Source of the DNA: Desulfatitalea sp. BRH_c12
GTDB lineage: Bacteria; Desulfobacterota; Desulfobacteria; Desulfobacterales; Desulfosarcinaceae
Direction: 5' to 3'
DNA: 64,000 bases
Assembly: GCA_000961655.1 (NCBI GenBank)
Contig: LADR01000029.1
Span: forward strand, 124,001-188,000
A program made the position numbers and the translations under genes. Of this stretch, positions 26,051-35,403 are shown one piece after another. Under the pieces are notes generated by a model. It saw nothing but the letters and a program-made list of their open reading frames with translations. It made no database searches and had not been told where the DNA came from. Positions within the stretch are counted from its first letter, which is position 1; each line of letters begins with the position of its first letter.

Positions 26051-26101
26051 AAATACTTTTTGCCAGTACATTCATCCACTATATATCATTCATTTTTTAT
26101 C

Positions 26102-26131
26102 TTGACATCACCCCGCCACCTTTTCTATTGT
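26102..26131 (+). promoter_or_regulatory. Candidate sigma-70 promoter for the acyl-CoA synthetase gene
   Basis: TTGACA at 26102-26107 and TATTGT at 26126-26131 are 18 bases apart. They lie about 150 bases before the start codon in an otherwise gene-free AT-rich stretch. Confidence 0.45.
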
Positions 26132-26280
26132 TTGGTTACTAAAGATATGACTGCTGGTTTCGATTTTGTCGCCTATGGGGACAGCGTCCTGTAAATGCCT
26201 GATCGTCCGCCTATCTCACCTTCTCCCCCAACGCGGTCATAGCTGTCGAAAATGCCAATCCAAGCAAATAGGAGGGCCAC

Positions 26281-28203
26281 ATGACCAATCCGTATGAGAA
26301 AGCATTCCAGCGTTCCATCAACGATCCGGAAGGATTTTGGGGTGAAGCGGCGGAGGATATTGTTTGGACCAAACGCTGGGACAAGGTCCTTGACGGCAGT
26401 AATCTGCCTTTTTACCGCTGGTTTGTAGGCGGCCAACTCAACACCTGCTACAATGCGCTCGATCATCATGTCGCCTCCGGCCGCGCGGAACAGCCGGCAT
26501 TAATTTACGACAGCCCCGTCACACAAACGATCAAAACTTACACCTACCGCCAATTGCGGGATGAAACAGCCCTGTTTGCCGGCGCATTGAAGGCGTTGGG
26601 CGTCGCCAAGGGCGACCGGGTCATCATCTACATGCCAATGATCCCCGAAGCGGCGATCGCCATGCTGGCGTGCGCGCGCATTGGTGCCGTTCATTCGGTC
26701 GTGTTCGGCGGATTTGCCGCCAATGAACTGGCCACGCGCATCAACGATGCCAAACCCAAAGTCATCGTATCGGCCTCGTGCGGCATCGAAGCCCAACGCG
26801 TCATCGCTTACAAAGGACTTCTGGACGGCGCCATCGAGATGGCCCAGGCCAAGCCGCAACGGTGCATCATCTTGCAGCGCTCCGCGCTTGAATGCGAACT
26901 GACCCCGGAGCGCGATATCGATTGGCGCGCTGCCGTCGCCAGCGCGCAACCGGCCGACTGTGTCCCGGTGGCAGCCACCGATCCGCTTTATATCCTGTAC
27001 ACCTCCGGCACGACCGGTGAGCCCAAGGGTGTCGTTCGCGACAATGGCGGCCATGCCGTAGCGCTCAAATGGAGTATGAAGGCCATCTACAACGTCGATG
27101 CCGGCGAGGTCTATTGGGCGGCATCGGATGTGGGCTGGGTGGTCGGCCACTCGTATATCGTTTACGCGCCCCTGCTCAAGGGGTGCACCACTGTTTTGTT
27201 CGAAGGCAAACCGGTAGGTACGCCCGATGCAGGTGTTTTCTGGCGCGTCATTGCCCAGCACAAAGTCTGCACCATGTTCACTGCGCCGACAGCGTTCAGG
27301 GCTATCAAACGCGAGGACCCCGACGGCAAACTGATCAAAGACCATGACCTGTCCAACTTCCGCGCTCTTTTTCTGGCCGGGGAACGTTTAGATCCCGACA
27401 CGCTCAAGTGGGCGCGCAAGCAACTGAACGTGCCCGTCATCGATCATTGGTGGCAAACTGAAACCGGCTGGGCCATTGCCGCCAACTGCATGGGCCTGCA
27501 CGCGTACCCCGTGAAAGAAGGCTCGCCTACCAAACCCGCACCGGGCTGGAATCTGCAGGTGCTGGATCCTGAAACGAGGGAGACGGTCAAGCCCGGCGAG
27601 ATCGGCGCCCTGGTGGTCCAATTGCCATTGCCGCCCGGAAGCCTGCCCACGCTCTGGAACAACGATCGCCGGTACATCGAGTCCTACCTGGCCGAGTTTC
27701 CCGGGTACTATAAAACCGCGGATGCCGGCTTCATCGATGAAGATGGCTATGCCTATGTGATGACACGCACGGATGACATCATCAATGTCGCGGGCCATCG
27801 GCTCTCGACCGGCGCCATGGAAGAGGTGCTGTCCGACCATCCGGATGTGGCCGAATGTGCCGTTCTGGGGGTAGACGACGACCTAAAGGGCCAAGTACCG
27901 GTTGGTTTTCTGGTACTCAAGGCCGGCTTGCGCCGCAGCGAAGAAGAGATCACCGCCGAAGTGATCAAAATGGTGCGCGACCGCATCGGTCCTGTGGCCG
28001 CCTTCAAAAAAGCCACGGTCGTCAAACGGTTGCCGAAGACACGATCAGGCAAGATCCTGCGCGGCACCATTCAGAAGATCGCCGACAACAAGGATTTCAA
28101 GGTCCCGGCGACCATCGACGATCCGACGATATTGGGAGAAATCGAAGCGGCCCTTTCAACCATCGGCCTGGCCAAAGCACGCTCCAAACCCATAGCGTCC
28201 TAA
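26281..28203 (+). CDS. prpE: Propionyl-CoA (or acetyl-CoA) synthetase
   Basis: An AMP-forming acyl-CoA synthetase that activates a short-chain acid with ATP and CoA. It starts with the ACS N-terminal 'YEKAFQRSINDPEGFWGEAA'. The P-loop is 'LYILYTSGTTGEPKGVVRDN', followed by 'GGHAVALKWSMKAIYNV'. The R-D-x-G-G-H/Y-A-V-A-L form is typical of propionyl-CoA synthetase (PrpE/ACSS3) rather than Acs. The catalytic lysine lies in 'KTRSGKILRGTIQKIADNKD'. AGGAGG precedes the ATG. At 640 residues it is full length. Propionate activation fits a propionate- or fatty-acid-oxidising anaerobe. Confidence 0.88.
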   Translation: MTNPYEKAFQRSINDPEGFWGEAAEDIVWTKRWDKVLDGSNLPFYRWFVGGQLNTCYNALDHHVASGRAEQPALIYDSPVTQTIKTYTYRQLRDETALFAGALKALGVAKGDRVIIYMPMIPEAAIAMLACARIGAVHSVVFGGFAANELATRINDAKPKVIVSASCGIEAQRVIAYKGLLDGAIEMAQAKPQRCIILQRSALECELTPERDIDWRAAVASAQPADCVPVAATDPLYILYTSGTTGEPKGVVRDNGGHAVALKWSMKAIYNVDAGEVYWAASDVGWVVGHSYIVYAPLLKGCTTVLFEGKPVGTPDAGVFWRVIAQHKVCTMFTAPTAFRAIKREDPDGKLIKDHDLSNFRALFLAGERLDPDTLKWARKQLNVPVIDHWWQTETGWAIAANCMGLHAYPVKEGSPTKPAPGWNLQVLDPETRETVKPGEIGALVVQLPLPPGSLPTLWNNDRRYIESYLAEFPGYYKTADAGFIDEDGYAYVMTRTDDIINVAGHRLSTGAMEEVLSDHPDVAECAVLGVDDDLKGQVPVGFLVLKAGLRRSEEEITAEVIKMVRDRIGPVAAFKKATVVKRLPKTRSGKILRGTIQKIADNKDFKVPATIDDPTILGEIEAALSTIGLAKARSKPIAS

Positions 28204-28217
28204 GACTTAGCCTTGAC

Positions 28218-28251
28218 GCCTCGGACGGACTTCACCCATTCGTTCCGAGGC
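28218..28251. terminator. Hairpin between convergent genes
   Basis: GCCTCGGA (28218-28225) and TCCGAGGC (28244-28251) form an 8-bp stem just after the acyl-CoA synthetase stop. It overlaps the stop region of the convergent DUF1566 gene. No T-run is present on either side. Confidence 0.45.
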
Positions 28252-29143
28252 GCCGTTTACTGACCGCCCACACAAAAAACTCCGCCAGCGGCTTGTACCC
28301 CACACCCACGGCGCCGTCTTCCAGATAAAGCGCCCAGGCGTAACGCGGATCATAGCGGCTCGTGCTCGCCGACCAGTAAAACGATCGCACCTGCACGAAA
28401 GGATGGGCCTGGGGCAGCGCCGGGGCATGGGTCGCCATGTCGCAGAGACTCTCCAGTTCACGCACGCCCGGCAAACGCCAGTCGCTGTGGCCATGCCGCT
28501 GCTGCGCATTGGCCGTTGAAACGGCTTGAAGAGCCGCTTCCCAACTCAGCGGCCTGCCGGCAAGGTCAGCGACAACATCCCAGATCAAGCCGGTCAGGTG
28601 GTCGACCACGGTCATTTGCCGGACTTCAAAACGCGGATTCGGCCAGGGGATGCCGGTGCGGGTGTCGCCATCCTGGCCTGTTCCCCGACAGTCTGTCGGC
28701 CTGCCGTCGGCCGTATAGCAGTGCCTCTGCCCCGTGCCAGACAGCCGTGACCCCTGGTCCGCGGTTCGCACCGGCCATACCAGATAAGACCCGTGCTTCA
28801 TACCTTTGAAAACGCGAGCGCCGCCCAAATGGACATACCACGCCTGCATTGGCAGCCGGTTGCAAGTGGTGCTGCTCCAATAATAGCCCTCGAAGACGTT
28901 GATGAACGGGTGCCCGGCCGGCAAGGCCGGGTTGATCCGGTCATGGCTGACCAGGCTGAACAACTCACGCCGGTTGGGCAGCCGCCAGTCGTCATACCCG
29001 TACAGCGTGCGGCAGTTGAATTCAGTGACCGCATCCAAGGCTTCATACCAGGTCAACGGAAAGGGCGCGCATCCCGCATCCCGTGTCCACATCAACCCGC
29101 TGGTGGCATCGACAATGGTTTGATCCCGACCGACAAAACGCAA
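28232..29143 (-). CDS. DUF1566 (Lcl C-terminal domain) protein
   Basis: A 303-residue protein of two repeated DUF1566 domains. The first runs from 'VDATSGLMWTRDAGCAPFPL' through 'GYDDWRLPNRRELFSLV' to 'YYWSSTTCNRLPMQAWYVHL'. The second repeats it as 'VDHLTGLIWDVVADLAG', 'GHSDWRLPGVRELESLCD' and 'FYWSASTSRYDPRYAWALYL'. The family is common in Desulfobacterota, and its function is unknown; it resembles formylglycine-generating-enzyme/C-lectin-like folds by inference. The start is TTG at 29143 with AAAAGGAG nine bases upstream. There is no signal peptide. Confidence 0.82.
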   Translation of the reverse strand: MRFVGRDQTIVDATSGLMWTRDAGCAPFPLTWYEALDAVTEFNCRTLYGYDDWRLPNRRELFSLVSHDRINPALPAGHPFINVFEGYYWSSTTCNRLPMQAWYVHLGGARVFKGMKHGSYLVWPVRTADQGSRLSGTGQRHCYTADGRPTDCRGTGQDGDTRTGIPWPNPRFEVRQMTVVDHLTGLIWDVVADLAGRPLSWEAALQAVSTANAQQRHGHSDWRLPGVRELESLCDMATHAPALPQAHPFVQVRSFYWSASTSRYDPRYAWALYLEDGAVGVGYKPLAEFFVWAVSKRRLGTNG

Positions 29144-29361
29144 TTTGACTTTCTCCTTTTCCGGCTGTAGGACCTATGGACCTGCATGTGAAGGGAAAAT
29201 TGATGCCGGAAACGCGGCATCGGCTGCCGTATGGTACAACACGGCCTGGCCCTTCTCAAGGTGCGCGCTTGCCCCTTTGTACCGCCCGAATTCGATGCGG
29301 TCATGTGATGGTGTGCAAGTAAGGCCAACTGGCCAAAAAGCTAAAAAATCAAGGAGCGACA

Positions 29362-29991
29362 ATGATCTCTCTCACCCAAATCGGTCTTTTCAGCGCAGCC
29401 TCCGTGGCACTGATCTTCACGCCCGGTCCCGACATCATCTATGTGGTCACCCGCGGTATGGCCCAAGGGCGCAAAGCAGCCCTGGCCGCCGCAGCCGGTT
29501 TCGGATTGGGCAATTTCGTTCACACCCTTTTTGCGGTCATCGGCCTGTCGGCCTTGCTGATGACCTCCGCCACGGCCTTTCAAATAGTCAAATGGCTGGG
29601 GGCCGCCTATCTTATCTACTTGGGAATACGCATGATCCGCAGCGCCGCGACCGCCTCGCTGGCCGACGCCGGACCGCCCATGGCGCCCGCGGCCGTCTTC
29701 CGCCAGAGCATTGTGGCCAATATTCTCAACCCCAAAGTCGCTGTCTTTTTCCTGGCTTTTTTCCCGCAATTCGTAGATCCCGGACAGGGCAGCCCGCGTC
29801 TTCAGATGGTGCTGCTCGGCACTCTTTTCGTGCTACTGACACTCGCCTGTTTCGGCCTGGTGGGAATGTGCGCCGGATGGATCGGGCAATGGCTGCGCCA
29901 AAACAGCCGGATGGAAACACGCATCACAAAAACCGCTGGTTGCGTGCTGATCGCATTGGGCTTGAGCCTGGCATGGCCACACCAGCAATAG
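29362..29991 (+). CDS. LysE/RhtB family amino-acid exporter
   Basis: A small inner-membrane exporter of 209 residues with about six transmembrane segments. The family N terminus reads 'FSAASVALIFTPGPDIIYVV' followed by 'TRGMAQGRKAALAAAAGFGL'. The central 'AAYLIYLGIRMIRS' and 'RQSIVANILNPKVAVFFLAF' are RhtB hallmarks. AAGGAG precedes the ATG. The substrate (threonine, homoserine, lysine or another small amine) cannot be told. It is probably a single-gene unit. Confidence 0.9.
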   Translation: MISLTQIGLFSAASVALIFTPGPDIIYVVTRGMAQGRKAALAAAAGFGLGNFVHTLFAVIGLSALLMTSATAFQIVKWLGAAYLIYLGIRMIRSAATASLADAGPPMAPAAVFRQSIVANILNPKVAVFFLAFFPQFVDPGQGSPRLQMVLLGTLFVLLTLACFGLVGMCAGWIGQWLRQNSRMETRITKTAGCVLIALGLSLAWPHQQ

Positions 29992-30560
29992 GCGTTCTGG
30001 CGCTCGCAGACTCGCGGCGCAACCGCTCCATGCAATCCCGTCTGACCGCGGACTACCCTTAAGCGCTTTGAATGGGGTGGTCCCAATGTGCCAAGTCACA
30101 TATGTGTGCCGTGCCGCTTGTGTGACATTGACACACCCCCCGCCTGGAAATCCCCGCACATCCATAAAATTCAATGGAATAACATACTGATACTAATCAT
30201 GCCCATATCCTGCGATAAGGCACATATTTTGAATATGCCCTTTTAGCGACGCAACGTCGCGCATATGCGCGTCCTGGTTAGGCAACCAGGCGCGACCGGC
30301 AGCCGGAAAAAGTTCTTCACCACACCCGCCATATAGGGCGCGGCCAAAGATACAAACAAGTTTGGGGGGAGAGGACTGAAGACCGAAGGCGGAAGTTTTT
30401 TCACTAGAACTTCCGCCTTCGGTCCGAAACACCATTTTGAACACCTCATCGCAATATGAGCGCCATTCAACATATTCCATTCAGTTTTATTTGGATATGC
30501 CGATACACTAATCGGTCGGGCGCCGCAGCCCTCATCAAAATCTCTTATCAAGGATCGGCC
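29992..30560. other. Gene-free leader upstream of the chemoreceptor
   Basis: No supported coding sequence. It holds the perfect hairpin at 30381-30424 and a short palindrome CCTGGTTAGGCAACCAGG near 30276-30293. The longest plus frame runs into the chemoreceptor gene, but the ribosome-binding site places the real start at 30561. Confidence 0.55.
30381..30424. repeat. Perfect 17-bp inverted repeat
   Basis: GACCGAAGGCGGAAGTT and its exact complement are separated by a 10-base loop, about 140 bases before the chemoreceptor start. It could be a terminator for upstream read-through, though no T-run follows, or a structured leader. Confidence 0.75.
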
Positions 30561-32675
30561 ATGGAATTTGTACTGAAAAGAACCCTGGGAGCCAAAATCA
30601 CCTGGAATACGTTGGCAATGCTGCTCATGGTCAGTATCGTTTCCACTATCGTGGTGTCGGTGGTCATTCAGAGACAAAACCGGGTGTTGATTCAAAAGGC
30701 CATGAACAACTCGGCCAACATGCTCAAGCATACCCTAGTAGAAAAACAGCAGGCATTAACGGCCGCGACCCAGCAGATGATTTCGGGAAACCGGGTGGGT
30801 GACAATTTAAATTTTGTCCAGGAATTCGCCCACTTGTCCGGAAGCATCACGCAAGGATCGTATGAAGGATTGATGAAAGCCGTTATCACTACCGGGGCTT
30901 CGGCCCAATTGTGGCAAACCGCTCTTTACGATGGTCAGAATCAGCTGGTCGCCTTTGCGGTCAAGAGCAGTGAGGGTAGCTACCATGTAGGATTCCAGAA
31001 TCAGGGCAATCTGCACCAAGCAGAATTCAGCGAAGGCGAAGACATCGGGGATCGCGAACTCGTGGCGACAGCGGATGCGGCGGACGAAAGGATTGCCAAA
31101 GGCTACGCTGGAACATTTTCAGACCAGCCAGCAATCAGTTTTCAAGCCATCGGACAGCACCTTTGTCTCAAAGCCGAAATACCGGTCATCACGGAGACCA
31201 TGAACCCGGAAACACAACAATTCGAGCCCAAACGGGTCGGCACGGCGGTCACCGTTATGCGTCTGGGTCCCGATTTTTCAGCCTGGATCCACAAACTCAC
31301 TGGTATGGCGGTGGCCATTTTCTCCAGGGACACCTACAGCGCAGGCACTCTGACGGCGTACCGGACGATCGAAATGACCGGCTATGAAAAAACCGCCGCC
31401 GCAACCTGGCAATTGGCCGAAGCAGAATCCGTTTTCGGATCGATCACGCTGGAAAAGCAGGGCTACTTCCAGAGTGTCCTGCCGATTTACAACAACACCG
31501 GCTACACCGGAGCGATGGTCCTGTTGCAGTCAGATGATCTCGCAAAAGCCAACAACCGTCAAATGATCCTGATTCTTTGCGGCATCGGTCTGGGCTGCAT
31601 GCTGTTGGCGGCACCGCTGACCTGGATGATGTCCCGGTCCCTGGTTCGACCGGTAACCGACATGGTGGTCCGCATCAAAGACATCGCCGAAGGCGATGGC
31701 GATCTGACCAAAAGGCTCACCATCACCACCAGGGACGAGCTGGGCCAGCTCGGGCAATGGTTCAATCTCTTCATCGAACGACTGCACACCATCATCATCC
31801 AGGTGAAAACCAATTCGGACAAACTCTCCCAGTCATCGGCACACATGACCCGAATTTCCGAAGCGCTGGCCGGCGGTGCCGAGCAAACCGCCCAGGAGGC
31901 CAACAGTGTGGCGGCCTCATCCGAGCAGATGAGCACCAATATGACTTCCATCGCGGCCTCGATGGAAGAAGCCTCCACCAACGTCACCATGGTCGCCTCA
32001 TCAGCCGGCGAAATGTCCGGCACGATCAATGAAATCACCCGCAATGCCGCCAAAGCGCGTGTCATCACAGGCGATGCGGTGACCCAAGCCGATCACGCTA
32101 CCGCCCAGATGGGTGAATTGGGCGGATCGGCCCAGGAAATCGGCAAAGTCATCGAGACCATCACGGAAATATCCGAGCAAGTCAATTTACTCGCCCTGAA
32201 TGCGACCATCGAGGCGGCCCGGGCGGGCGACGCCGGCAAGGGATTCGCCGTCGTGGCCAATGAGATCAAGGTGCTGGCCCGACAGACGGCTGCGGCGACC
32301 AAGGAAATCAAGATGCGCGTCGACGGCATTCAGCAGTCGACCAACGGCACAGTGGCCGAAATATCAAAAATTACCCATGTGATCAAAGACATCAATGAAC
32401 ATGTCCTGGTGATCGCCTCGGCGGTCGAGGAGCAATCGGCCACCACCCAGAATATATCCGACAATGTCTCTCAGGCAGCCCAAGGTTTGGGGGATGTCAA
32501 CATGCATGTCGCTCAAAGCTCGCAAGTGTCGGCCGTCATCGCCGAACAGATCGGCCTGGTGACCCACTCCGCCAATGACATATCCCACAGCAGCGCGCAG
32601 GTCAGCATTCATTCAAAAGAGCTGTCGGTCCTGGCCGAGACGCTCAATACGCTGGTGGGCAGGTTTAGAGTTTAA
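30561..32675 (+). CDS. Methyl-accepting chemotaxis protein
   Basis: A 704-residue transmembrane chemoreceptor. The first membrane helix is near residues 15-40 ('[20 protein letters not shown]'). A ~290-residue periplasmic sensor, Cache-like in size, follows. The second helix is '[20 protein letters not shown]', then a HAMP domain ('[20 protein letters not shown]') and the signalling coiled coil with the hairpin tip '[20 protein letters not shown]' and '[20 protein letters not shown]'. No C-terminal NWETF tether for CheR/CheB is seen. The start at 30561 follows AAGGA. Its stop overlaps the stop of the convergent livF gene within a GTTTAAAC palindrome. The ligand is unknown. Confidence 0.92.
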   Translation: MEFVLKRTLGAKITWNTLAMLLMVSIVSTIVVSVVIQRQNRVLIQKAMNNSANMLKHTLVEKQQALTAATQQMISGNRVGDNLNFVQEFAHLSGSITQGSYEGLMKAVITTGASAQLWQTALYDGQNQLVAFAVKSSEGSYHVGFQNQGNLHQAEFSEGEDIGDRELVATADAADERIAKGYAGTFSDQPAISFQAIGQHLCLKAEIPVITETMNPETQQFEPKRVGTAVTVMRLGPDFSAWIHKLTGMAVAIFSRDTYSAGTLTAYRTIEMTGYEKTAAATWQLAEAESVFGSITLEKQGYFQSVLPIYNNTGYTGAMVLLQSDDLAKANNRQMILILCGIGLGCMLLAAPLTWMMSRSLVRPVTDMVVRIKDIAEGDGDLTKRLTITTRDELGQLGQWFNLFIERLHTIIIQVKTNSDKLSQSSAHMTRISEALAGGAEQTAQEANSVAASSEQMSTNMTSIAASMEEASTNVTMVASSAGEMSGTINEITRNAAKARVITGDAVTQADHATAQMGELGGSAQEIGKVIETITEISEQVNLLALNATIEAARAGDAGKGFAVVANEIKVLARQTAAATKEIKMRVDGIQQSTNGTVAEISKITHVIKDINEHVLVIASAVEEQSATTQNISDNVSQAAQGLGDVNMHVAQSSQVSAVIAEQIGLVTHSANDISHSSAQVSIHSKELSVLAETLNTLVGRFRV

Positions 32676-33367
32676 ACTTCCAACCACTCTTTCCGGATAG
32701 CCTGGTTGTTTTTTAAGTCTTCGGTTTGGCCTTCAAAAACGATTCGCCCTTGGCCCATGATGTAGATGCGCTGAGAGATCTTTAAAGCGATGCTCAATTT
32801 CTGCTCGACCAGCAACACCGATACGCCGCGGCGGGCGATCTCTTCGATCAACTCACCGACCTGCTCGACCATTTTGGGGGCCAGTCCCTCGGTGGGTTCG
32901 TCGATCATGATGAAATCAGGGTCGCCCATCAGCGTCCTGCAGATAGTCAGCATCTGCTTTTCACCGCCCGAGATCAACCCGCCATGCACATTGGAGCGTT
33001 CGCCCAGACGTGGGAACAGCGCGAAGACATCCGCCAGGCTCCAGCGGCCTGTCTGATCTTTACGTTTCATGCCCAACTGCAGGTTCTGCAGCACTGTCAG
33101 ACCGGGGAATATCCAGCGGTCCTCGGGTACGAAGCCGATTCCGCGGCGGGCGATGTCATGGGGATTCAACCCGCAGATTTGCTCATCCTTGTAGCGTATC
33201 GACCCCTGAGGGGGCACCAACCCCATAATGGCCATGCAGGTCGTCGAGCGGCCGACGCCATTGCGTCCCAAAAGGCTGACGATCTCTCCTTTGCCGACAT
33301 GCAAGGTGACACCCTGCAAAATATGGCTGCGGCCATAATAGGCATGCAGTTCCTTGACTTCCAGCAT
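32672..33367 (-). CDS. livF: Branched-chain amino-acid-type ABC transporter ATPase LivF
   Basis: The second ATPase of the Liv transporter. It shows the LivF N terminus 'VKELHAYYGRSHILQGVTLH', 'LISGGEKQMLTICRTLMGDP' (signature) and 'FIMIDEPTEGLAPKMVEQVG' (Walker B). The Walker A is 'LLGRNGVGRSTTCMAIMG', with arginine where the invariant lysine normally stands. This variant occurs in some LivF proteins; its effect on hydrolysis is unclear. The ATG directly abuts the livG stop. Its own stop overlaps that of the convergent chemoreceptor. Length is normal at 231 residues. Confidence 0.92.
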   Translation of the reverse strand: MLEVKELHAYYGRSHILQGVTLHVGKGEIVSLLGRNGVGRSTTCMAIMGLVPPQGSIRYKDEQICGLNPHDIARRGIGFVPEDRWIFPGLTVLQNLQLGMKRKDQTGRWSLADVFALFPRLGERSNVHGGLISGGEKQMLTICRTLMGDPDFIMIDEPTEGLAPKMVEQVGELIEEIARRGVSVLLVEQKLSIALKISQRIYIMGQGRIVFEGQTEDLKNNQAIRKEWLEV

Positions 33368-34120
33368 TTAGGCGATCTCCTTGCCAAGATAGGCTTCCTG
33401 AACTTCCTGGTTTTGGCGGATATTATCGGGAGTGTCGGTGGCGACAATCTCACCGTAAACGAGCACCGATATGCGATCGGCCAGATTGAACACCACGCTC
33501 ATGTCATGCTCGACGATCACCAGCGTCTTGTCTTGCGTGACTTTGTGGATCAGTTCGACCGCCCGCTCGGTTTCGCTCAGGCTCATGCCTGCCGTGGGCT
33601 CGTCCAGCAGGATGACGTTTGTGTCGCCCGCAATTGTGATACCGATTTCAAGAGCGCGCTGCTCGGCATAGGCCAGCATGGCAGCCGGAATGTGCCTGCG
33701 ATCGGCAAGGTGGATCATTTCCAGGATCTGCTCGGTTTTTTCATTGACCCGCTTTAGCCGGTCGCAAAAATGCCAGAAAGAGTAGCGGTATCCCATCGAC
33801 CACAGCAGCGCGCAGCGGATGTTTTCGAATACGCTCATCTTGGGGAAAATATTGGTGACTTGAAAGCTTCGGCTCAACCCAAGACGGTTGATGCGGTGGG
33901 GGGGCAGCCCCGAAATGATATGTCCCCCCAGTTCGATATAGCCCGCGCTGACCTGGTAAAAACCACTGATCAAATTGAACAGCGTGGATTTGCCGGCACC
34001 GTTGGGACCGATGATGGCATGGCGCTCTGCTCTGGACACCTCCAGATCGACGCCGTTGATGATCTGACTGCTGCCGAAATTTTTGCGAACCCCGGCAAGT
34101 TTCAAAGCGGGTGTGCTCAT
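33368..34120 (-). CDS. livG: ABC transporter ATPase LivG
   Basis: First ATPase of the Liv system, 250 residues. Walker A is 'AIIGPNGAGKSTLFNLISGF' with the normal lysine. The Walker B region is 'NVILLDEPTAGMSLSETERA' and the switch histidine lies in 'KTLVIVEHDMSVVFNLADRI'. It overlaps livM by four bases (ATGA) and runs directly into livF. It pairs with LivF under the LivHM permeases. Confidence 0.93.
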   Translation of the reverse strand: MSTPALKLAGVRKNFGSSQIINGVDLEVSRAERHAIIGPNGAGKSTLFNLISGFYQVSAGYIELGGHIISGLPPHRINRLGLSRSFQVTNIFPKMSVFENIRCALLWSMGYRYSFWHFCDRLKRVNEKTEQILEMIHLADRRHIPAAMLAYAEQRALEIGITIAGDTNVILLDEPTAGMSLSETERAVELIHKVTQDKTLVIVEHDMSVVFNLADRISVLVYGEIVATDTPDNIRQNQEVQEAYLGKEIA

Positions 34121-35370
34121 ACGGCACCCCCTTTCATGGTTTGCGTCACCTCATCCCAGCTTCGGCTCACTTTTCGCTTCGCCGCCCGGAAGAAAACAAA
34201 ACCGATTGCGGCCAACAGAATCGCTGTCGACCAGGCAACGGGCGATTGCGCCTTGAAACGAATGCCGAACAACTGCAAGGCTGCCTCCGGGTTGATGCTC
34301 AGTGAGAGATGATAATTGATCTCCACTAAGATCATCACACCCACAAACATCACCAGGGACGGCAGGGCGATCAGCAAATAGGATGGCAGCAGGCGTTTCA
34401 TCAAACCGGCTTTCCATACCGGCTCATGCATCATGATGATGCCGGCCATTCCGGTGGGCGCCCAGAGCACCATGCCCACGAAGAGCAAACCGAAATACAG
34501 CAGCCAGGCATGGGTGATGCCGGCCAGGGACACTTGCATGAAGGTAACCAGAATCGCACCCAGGATCGGACCAAAAAAATGGCCCACGCCGCCAACGTAG
34601 GTCATCATCAGCACACTGCCCGATGCCAGGGCCCCGACTGTTTCGGCGGTGATGATCTCGTAATTTATGGCGAAAAGACCGCCGGCGATACCCGCGAAAA
34701 AGGCCGATAAACTGAACTGCAAGGTTCTTACGGCTCTGGTGTTATAACCGATGAAGGCGGCGCGTTCCGGGTTGTCGCGAACCGCATTGGCCACCCGCCC
34801 CAGGGGGGTCTTCGTGTGCAGGTACATCAGGGCCGCACTCACGATCGCCCAGAAAGCGATCAGAAAATACACCTCGATCTGCTTGCCGAAGCGGAAACCG
34901 GTCAGGGTCGTTTGGACCATTCGGTTGGCTGAAATGCCTTCCTCGCCACCGAAAAAAGACGGCAGCATGAGCGCACTGGCCGCGATCAACTCGCCAATCC
35001 CCAACGAAATCAAGGCAAAAGTCGTACCGGAGCGTTCGGTGGACAACCACCCGAAGACAATGCCGGCGGCCAAACCGCCCAAGCCGCCCACCAGCGGCAA
35101 CAACTCAATCGGCAAAGGCAATGTCCCGCCACTGATCTTGTTGAGCGCGTGCATGGCAAGAAATCCGCCAATGCCGTAAAAAACCGCATGCCCGAAGGAG
35201 AGCATCCCGCCCTGCCCCAGGAGCATGTTGTAAGAGAGCGCGAAAATTAAAGCTATGCCCATCTGACAAAACAATGTCAGGGAAAGTCTGGAAGTAAAAA
35301 TATAGGGCAAAACCACGCAGACGATCACAGCGGCCAGCCAAATTCCGTAACGCCTCATGAAAAGCAGCAT
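34117..35370 (-). CDS. livM: Branched-chain-type ABC permease LivM with C-terminal extension
   Basis: Inner-membrane permease of 417 residues. The core shows 'FALSYNMLLGQGGMLSFGHA' and the later 'GSVLMMTYVGGVGHFFGPIL'. After the usual end (about residue 315) comes a ~95-residue extension with two more hydrophobic segments, 'YLLIALPSLVMFVGVMILVE' and 'AWSTAILLAAIGFVFFRAAK', and a basic tail. Typical LivM proteins stop before this. It ends in the ATGA overlap with livG, so the extension is not a read-through artefact of a frame shift. Confidence 0.9.
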   Translation of the reverse strand: MLLFMRRYGIWLAAVIVCVVLPYIFTSRLSLTLFCQMGIALIFALSYNMLLGQGGMLSFGHAVFYGIGGFLAMHALNKISGGTLPLPIELLPLVGGLGGLAAGIVFGWLSTERSGTTFALISLGIGELIAASALMLPSFFGGEEGISANRMVQTTLTGFRFGKQIEVYFLIAFWAIVSAALMYLHTKTPLGRVANAVRDNPERAAFIGYNTRAVRTLQFSLSAFFAGIAGGLFAINYEIITAETVGALASGSVLMMTYVGGVGHFFGPILGAILVTFMQVSLAGITHAWLLYFGLLFVGMVLWAPTGMAGIIMMHEPVWKAGLMKRLLPSYLLIALPSLVMFVGVMILVEINYHLSLSINPEAALQLFGIRFKAQSPVAWSTAILLAAIGFVFFRAAKRKVSRSWDEVTQTMKGGAV

Positions 35371-35403
35371 ATTGCGAACACCTTCTCCATTCGTGGCGAG
35401 CTT

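Noticed and set aside
29145-30062. A 305-codon plus frame overlapping the LysE gene
   Set aside because: It is shifted relative to the LysE/RhtB frame, which has a proper ribosome-binding site and family motifs.
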